In this document: positions 59,676 through 64,000 of the stretch, piece by piece
Layout of the letters: each line of letters opens with the position of its first letter
Position numbering within the stretch: position 1 is the first letter of the stretch
Origin: an uncultured Bacteroidales bacterium
GTDB lineage: Bacteria > Bacteroidota > Bacteroidia > Bacteroidales > Muribaculaceae
DNA length: 64,000 nucleotides
Direction of reading: 5' to 3'
NCBI GenBank assembly: GCA_900544535.1
Contig: UQVH01000010.1
Coordinates: 38,046 to 102,045 of the forward strand
Made by a program: the position numbers and the translations under genes
Notes under the pieces: model-generated
Databases searched by the model: none
What the model was told of the DNA's origin: nothing
The model's input: only the letters and a program-made list of their open reading frames with translations

Positions 59676-60602
59676 ATGTCAACGAAGCGTTTTTCAGCCG
59701 GAAGCAACCTCATCTATCACGCCGGAGCGGCTGTGGCTGTCATGGGATGGGGAATCTCGTTTATCTCCACCAAAGTCCTCATGGACAACGGTCTGTCGCC
59801 GATCGAAGTCTACATCTACCGTTTTGCCATCGCCTATCTCGCTCTGCTCCTCTTCTGCCACAAGCGCATCCGGAGCAACTCCTGGCGCCATGAGTTCACC
59901 TTCATGCTCGCAGGTCTCTTCGGAGGCTCAATCTACTTCATCTCCGAGAACGTAGCCCTCCAATACACCCTCGTGAGCAACGTCTCGCTCATCACATCCC
60001 TCTCCCCGCTGCTGACGGTGCTCCTCGTGGGCTTTCTCTACCGCTCGGAGCGGCCAGGCAAATCGACCATCCTCGGATCGTCAGTGGCCTTTGTCGGAGT
60101 CGGACTTGTCATCTTCAACAGCAGTTTCGCCCTGAGCATCAACCCTCTCGGCGACCTTCTCGCCCTCCTCGCCGCCCTCTGCTGGGCCGTTTACAGCATC
60201 ATCATCAAGCAGCTCAACCCGCTTTACAGCGCCCTGTTCATCACCCGCAAGACCTTCTTCTACGGAGTCCTGACGGCCATCCCCTTCCTGCTGATCGAGC
60301 CGCGGATCACATCGCCCGTCGTGCTTCTCCAGCCCAAACTTCTGCTCAACATCCTCTTCCTCGCCCTCTTCTGCTCTCTGTTCGCCTATCTGATGTGGGC
60401 CGTCATCAACGGCAAGATCGGCGCCGTCAAAGCATCGAACTACATGTACTTCCAGCCCGTCGTCACCCTCGTCTTCTCCTTCCTCATCCTCGGCGAGAAG
60501 ATCACCCTTATCGGAGTCACCGGCTGCGCCATGATCCTCCTCGGCGTCTGGCTCGCCGATTTCCTCCAGAAACGCGGCTCCAACGCCGCCGCCCGGCACT
60601 GA
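59676..60602 (+). CDS. EamA (DMT superfamily) transporter
   Basis: 308 residues with ten hydrophobic segments forming two EamA repeats (first ~14-145, second ~155-300). Signature-like stretches are GWGISFISTKVLMD near the N-terminus and LGEKITLIGVTGCAMILLGVWLAD at the end. ATG 59676 is preferred; a GTG at 59652 would add 8 residues. Substrate unknown: family members export amino acids, sugars-phosphates or metabolites. The tricorn-like protease gene follows after 47 bp. Confidence 0.88.
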   Translation: MSTKRFSAGSNLIYHAGAAVAVMGWGISFISTKVLMDNGLSPIEVYIYRFAIAYLALLLFCHKRIRSNSWRHEFTFMLAGLFGGSIYFISENVALQYTLVSNVSLITSLSPLLTVLLVGFLYRSERPGKSTILGSSVAFVGVGLVIFNSSFALSINPLGDLLALLAALCWAVYSIIIKQLNPLYSALFITRKTFFYGVLTAIPFLLIEPRITSPVVLLQPKLLLNILFLALFCSLFAYLMWAVINGKIGAVKASNYMYFQPVVTLVFSFLILGEKITLIGVTGCAMILLGVWLADFLQKRGSNAAARH

Positions 60603-60649
60603 CCGGACTGCCACCGTCACTTTACGTCAATAACCATCACACTATCCAT

Positions 60650-63600
60650 ATGAACAAACGAAACCTCCTCGCCGCCTTAGTGCTCGGCAGCGCCCTGGGA
60701 GCCGGCGCCCTCACCCCGATGTGGCTCCGCGACGTCCGCATCTCCCCCGACGGATCGAAAATCGCTTTCACCTACAAAGGCGACATCTTCACCGTCCCCG
60801 CCAAAGGCGGCGAAGCAACCCGTCTGACCTCCAACAGCGCCTACGAAGCCATGCCCGTATGGTCGCCCGACGGCAGGAAGATAGCCTTCACCAGCGACCG
60901 CGAGGGCGGCGCCGACATCTACATAATGAATGCCGACGGCGGAGAGGCCACTCGGCTGACCTTCAACTCCGCAGCCGAAACTCCCTGGGCTTTCACCCCC
61001 GACGGCTCGGCCATAGTCTACTCGGCCGCCATCCAGGACGCCCCCGGTTCGCTCCTCTTCCCCGCCTCATGGCAGACCGAGCTCTACCGCGTCCCCGTCA
61101 AGGGCGGCCGTCCGGTGCAGATCCTTTCGACACCCGCCGAGGCCGTCAGCTACCTCCCTGACGGAAAATCGTTTGTCTACGTCGACCGCAAGGGTCTTGA
61201 AGACGAATGGCGCAAACACCACACCTCATCCATCACCCGCGACCTCTGGAAATACGACGCCTCAACCGGACGCCACACCAATCTCACCGACCGCGCAGGC
61301 GAAGACCGCAGCCCCGTGGTAAGCCCCGACGGCAAGACCCTCTGGTTCCTCAGCGAGCGCGACGGCGGCAGCTTCAACGTCTACTCCGCGCCGCTCGACC
61401 GGCCCTCGGAAGCCACCCGTCTGACCGACTTCCGCACCCACCCCGTCCGCTTCCTCTCGCGCGGCGCCGACGGCACCCTCGCCTTCACCTACGACGGCGA
61501 GATCTACACCATGCGCCCCGGCGCCAAGCCTGTCAAAGTGAAGATCTCACTCACCGCCGATCAGGACGAACCCCTGCGCATACGCAGCGTCAGCGGTGCC
61601 GGCGGAGCAGTCCCATCGCCCGACGGCAAACAGGTGGCCTTCTCCAACCGCGGCGACATCTTCGTAACCTCCGTCGACTACCCCACCACCCGTCAGATCA
61701 CTTCGACCCCCGCGGCCGAAAGCTCCGTGGCCTGGGGCAAGGACAACCGTACCCTCTACTACACCTCTGACCGCGACGGCCACCTTAATATATATAAAGC
61801 CCGCATCGGCCGCGACGACGACCCCAACTTCCCCAACGCAACCGTCATCGAGGAGACCGCGCTCTTCCCCGCCTCCGACCCCACCGACCGCGCAACCCCC
61901 GTCCTCTCGCCCGATGGTAAGCAGATGGCCTTCACCATCAACCGCCGCGACATTGCCGTGATGGACATGAATTCAAAAAAAGTCCGCAAGCTCACCAAGG
62001 GCAACATCGGCAACGAGCGTGACGGTATGCTCGACTACTCCTGGTCGCCCGACGGCAAATGGCTCGTGGCCGTGGTCGACATGCACCGCCGCTCGCCCTA
62101 CTACGACATAGCCCTCATCAACGTAGCCGACGGCTCCATCACCAACATCACCAACACCGCCTACATGAACCAGTCGCCACGCTGGGTCATGGGAGGCGAC
62201 GCCATACTCTTCCTCAGCAACCGCTACGGTATGCGCAGCCATGCATCTTGGGGATCGCAATACGACGTTCTCCTCGCCTTCACCAACCAGGCAGCCTACG
62301 ACCGCTACCGCCTCTCGCCCGAAGACTTCGAGCTTCAGAAAGAGCTGAAAGCCTCACGTGCCAAGTCCGCGGCGAAAAAAGACTCCAAGAAAGACTCCAA
62401 GGACTCCAAAAAAGCCAAATCCGACACCACCCGGACCGAGAAACCCGGTCTTCAGATCGAGCTTGACGGCATCTCTGACCGCATCGTACGCCTGACACCC
62501 TTCTCCTCGATGCTTTCCGACGCCTACATCGACGACAAGGGCGAGACCCTCTGGTTCCTCGCCAAGATCGACAACGGCTACGACCTCTGGAAAAAAGACC
62601 TCCGCAAAGGCTCCGTAAGCCTCGCCAACAAACTCGGAGCAGGCCCCACCGGTATGCAGCCCGCAGCCGACGGCCGCACCCTCTTCCTCACCGGCGGCGG
62701 CTCTGTACGCAAAATGAGCCTCCCCGGCGGCAAGATCGACGGCGTCAGCTACTCCGCAACCCAGAAATTCGACCCCGCCGCCGAGCGTGAATACATGTAT
62801 GACTACATGCTCACCGAAGCCGAAAAGCGCTTCTTCGACCCCGACATGAACGGTGTCGACTGGAAAGCCATGGGCAAAGCCTACCGCAAATTCCTCCCCC
62901 ACATCTCCCACAACGCCGACTTCGCCGAACTCACCAGCGAGATCCTCGGCGAGCTCAACGTCTCCCACTCCGGAGGCCGCTACTATCCCAATGGTGCCCG
63001 CGAAGCCACAGCCTCCTTCGGCCTCCTCTACGACCTCACCTACCCCGGCCCCGGCCTTAAGGTAGGCGAAGTCCTCCCCGGCGGCCCCTTCGGCCACGCC
63101 GACTCAGCCATGCGCCCCGGCGCCGTCATCACAGCCGTCAACGGCACCCCCGTCGGCTCCGAAACCGATCCCACCACCCTCTTCAACGCCATCGCCGGAC
63201 GCAAGACCCTCGTAGCCTTCACCCTCCCCTCAGGCGAGAAAGTCGAGGAAGTCATCCTCCCCGTCAGATCCTCGGCCGTCAACAGCCTCCTCTACGACCG
63301 CTGGGTCAAGCGCAACGCCCACCTCGTCGACTCCCTCTCCAACGGCCGCCTCGGCTACGTCCACATCAAAGCCATGAACGACGAAAGCTTCCGCACCATC
63401 TACTCCGACATCCTAGGCAAATACAACGAATGTGACGGCATCGTCATCGATACCCGCTTCAACGGCGGCGGCCGCCTCCACGAAGACATCGAAGTCCTCT
63501 TCAGCGGCAAAAAATACCTCACACAGGAAATCAAAGGCGAACCCACAGGCGAAATGCCCTCGCGCCGCTGGAACAAACCCTCCATCATGCTCACCTGCGA

Positions 63601-63907
63601 GGCCAACTACTCCAACGCCCACGGCACCCCCTGGGTCTACCGCCACATGAAGCTCGGCAAGATCGTCGGCATGCCCGTCCCCGGCACCATGAGCTCCGTC
63701 AACTGGATCGACATGCAGGACCCCTCGCTCGTCTTCGGCATCCCCGTCGTAGGCTTCCGCACCGCCGAGGGCAACTACCTTGAGAACACCCAGCTCGAAC
63801 CCGACGTCCGTGTAGCCAACGACCCCTCTCGTATCGTACTCGGCATCGACGACCAGCTCGCCACCGCCGTCCGCACCCTCCTCCGCGACCTCGACACAGC
63901 CAGATAA
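60650..63907 (+). CDS. Tricorn-like S41 family protease
   Basis: 1085 residues from ATG 60650 (signal peptide ending near GAGALTP). The first ~540 residues are WD40-like beta-propeller repeats of the PD40/TolB type (repeated SPDGSKIAF, SPDGRKIAF, SPDGKTLWF and similar). A Lys/Asp/Ser-rich linker lies at ~573-595 (KDSKKDSKDSKK). Then come a second propeller part, the tricorn C1 region (~720), a PDZ domain (~800-870, GLKVGEVLPGGPFG) and the S41 catalytic domain: DTRFNGGG (~935) and the probable nucleophile Ser988 in ANYSNAHGTP. Likely periplasmic degradation of peptides. Codons here are very strongly C-ending. Confidence 0.92.
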   Translation: MNKRNLLAALVLGSALGAGALTPMWLRDVRISPDGSKIAFTYKGDIFTVPAKGGEATRLTSNSAYEAMPVWSPDGRKIAFTSDREGGADIYIMNADGGEATRLTFNSAAETPWAFTPDGSAIVYSAAIQDAPGSLLFPASWQTELYRVPVKGGRPVQILSTPAEAVSYLPDGKSFVYVDRKGLEDEWRKHHTSSITRDLWKYDASTGRHTNLTDRAGEDRSPVVSPDGKTLWFLSERDGGSFNVYSAPLDRPSEATRLTDFRTHPVRFLSRGADGTLAFTYDGEIYTMRPGAKPVKVKISLTADQDEPLRIRSVSGAGGAVPSPDGKQVAFSNRGDIFVTSVDYPTTRQITSTPAAESSVAWGKDNRTLYYTSDRDGHLNIYKARIGRDDDPNFPNATVIEETALFPASDPTDRATPVLSPDGKQMAFTINRRDIAVMDMNSKKVRKLTKGNIGNERDGMLDYSWSPDGKWLVAVVDMHRRSPYYDIALINVADGSITNITNTAYMNQSPRWVMGGDAILFLSNRYGMRSHASWGSQYDVLLAFTNQAAYDRYRLSPEDFELQKELKASRAKSAAKKDSKKDSKDSKKAKSDTTRTEKPGLQIELDGISDRIVRLTPFSSMLSDAYIDDKGETLWFLAKIDNGYDLWKKDLRKGSVSLANKLGAGPTGMQPAADGRTLFLTGGGSVRKMSLPGGKIDGVSYSATQKFDPAAEREYMYDYMLTEAEKRFFDPDMNGVDWKAMGKAYRKFLPHISHNADFAELTSEILGELNVSHSGGRYYPNGAREATASFGLLYDLTYPGPGLKVGEVLPGGPFGHADSAMRPGAVITAVNGTPVGSETDPTTLFNAIAGRKTLVAFTLPSGEKVEEVILPVRSSAVNSLLYDRWVKRNAHLVDSLSNGRLGYVHIKAMNDESFRTIYSDILGKYNECDGIVIDTRFNGGGRLHEDIEVLFSGKKYLTQEIKGEPTGEMPSRRWNKPSIMLTCEANYSNAHGTPWVYRHMKLGKIVGMPVPGTMSSVNWIDMQDPSLVFGIPVVGFRTAEGNYLENTQLEPDVRVANDPSRIVLGIDDQLATAVRTLLRDLDTAR

Positions 63908-63944
63908 CCACCCGCCCAGGCCGCACGTCCCGCACCGGCCTCCC

Positions 63945-63968
63945 GTAGGGACGCGATTAATCGCGTCC
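63945..63968. repeat. REP-like palindrome with GTAG
   Basis: GTAG followed by the perfect 20-bp palindrome GGACGCGATTAATCGCGTCC (63949-63968), a third copy of the family seen at 50421-50502, again just downstream of a gene end. Confidence 0.7.
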
Positions 63969-64000
63969 GCAACAGCCCCCATTACCCCGGCACCCGCCTC

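Noticed and set aside
59476..59955. A 159-codon ORF beginning before the EamA transporter.
   Set aside because: It runs about 280 bp into the transporter in another frame, has no recognizable domain or signal, and its composition is that of an out-of-frame reading.
62377..62425. Repeated AAAGACTCCAAG units as a non-coding tandem repeat.
   Set aside because: They lie in frame inside the tricorn-like gene and encode the KDSK linker.
1..64000. tRNA, rRNA, CRISPR array, insertion sequence, prophage or toxin-antitoxin genes.
   Set aside because: I looked in the intergenic gaps and at the gene list and saw no supporting sequence; only the REP-like palindromes suggest mobility.

Overview
The window reads as a piece of a Bacteroidales chromosome, most likely a gut Muribaculaceae-type organism (inference). 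The grounds are: at least a dozen promoters of the Bacteroidota type (TAnnTTTG, often with TTG/TTTG about 20 nt upstream); few Shine-Dalgarno sites; a SusC/SusD pair; C10 (streptopain-like) proteases, one with a type-IX-secretion-like tail; a fused BioG-BioC; many lipoproteins; and a GC-rich, C-ending codon habit. I see no rRNA, tRNA, CRISPR array, insertion sequence or phage gene.

Layout. 1-3.8 kb: end of a biotin operon (bioG-bioC fusion, bioD), a DEDDy exonuclease, a small membrane protein and a formate/nitrite-type channel, closed by a bidirectional terminator. 3.9-14.2 kb (minus strand): a lipoprotein followed by four tandem paralogous C10 cysteine proteases, all with intact Cys/His residues and nearly the same C-terminal tail. 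14.3-19.1 kb (minus): a GH97 glycosidase followed 5 bp later by a fifth C10 protease with a different, type-IX-like tail. 19.2-24.7 kb: housekeeping genes (glutaminase, ruvX, def, ettA, a nucleoside kinase). 25-32 kb: UDP-sugar epimerase, C11 lipoprotein protease, MscS channel, recJ, recQ. 32.3-50.4 kb: a xylan utilization locus. 50.5-57.2 kb: polyprenyl synthase, polA, a SufT-like protein, lpxH, a candidate small RNA, perR and reverse rubrerythrin. 57.4-64 kb: M28 peptidase, OmpA lipoprotein, EamA transporter and a tricorn-like S41 protease.

The xylan locus is complete enough to propose a pathway. A surface lipoprotein xylanase (GH10 with inserted binding modules) and a surface glycan-binding protein act with the SusC/SusD importer. 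A second unit supplies a GH10, a GH67 alpha-glucuronidase, an SGNH acetylesterase and a GH35-like enzyme, mostly for the periplasm. A GPH-family symporter then feeds a cytoplasmic GH43. A strong terminator separates the two units and no regulator gene lies in the window.

Most worth a second look: the C10 protease array with its upstream lipoprotein; REP/REPIN-like GTAG palindromes at 50.4 and 63.9 kb; a short transcript with its own promoter and terminator at 55.84-55.93 kb; a perfect 7-1-7 palindrome in the perR leader; and a DNA polymerase I whose proofreading motifs look destroyed.
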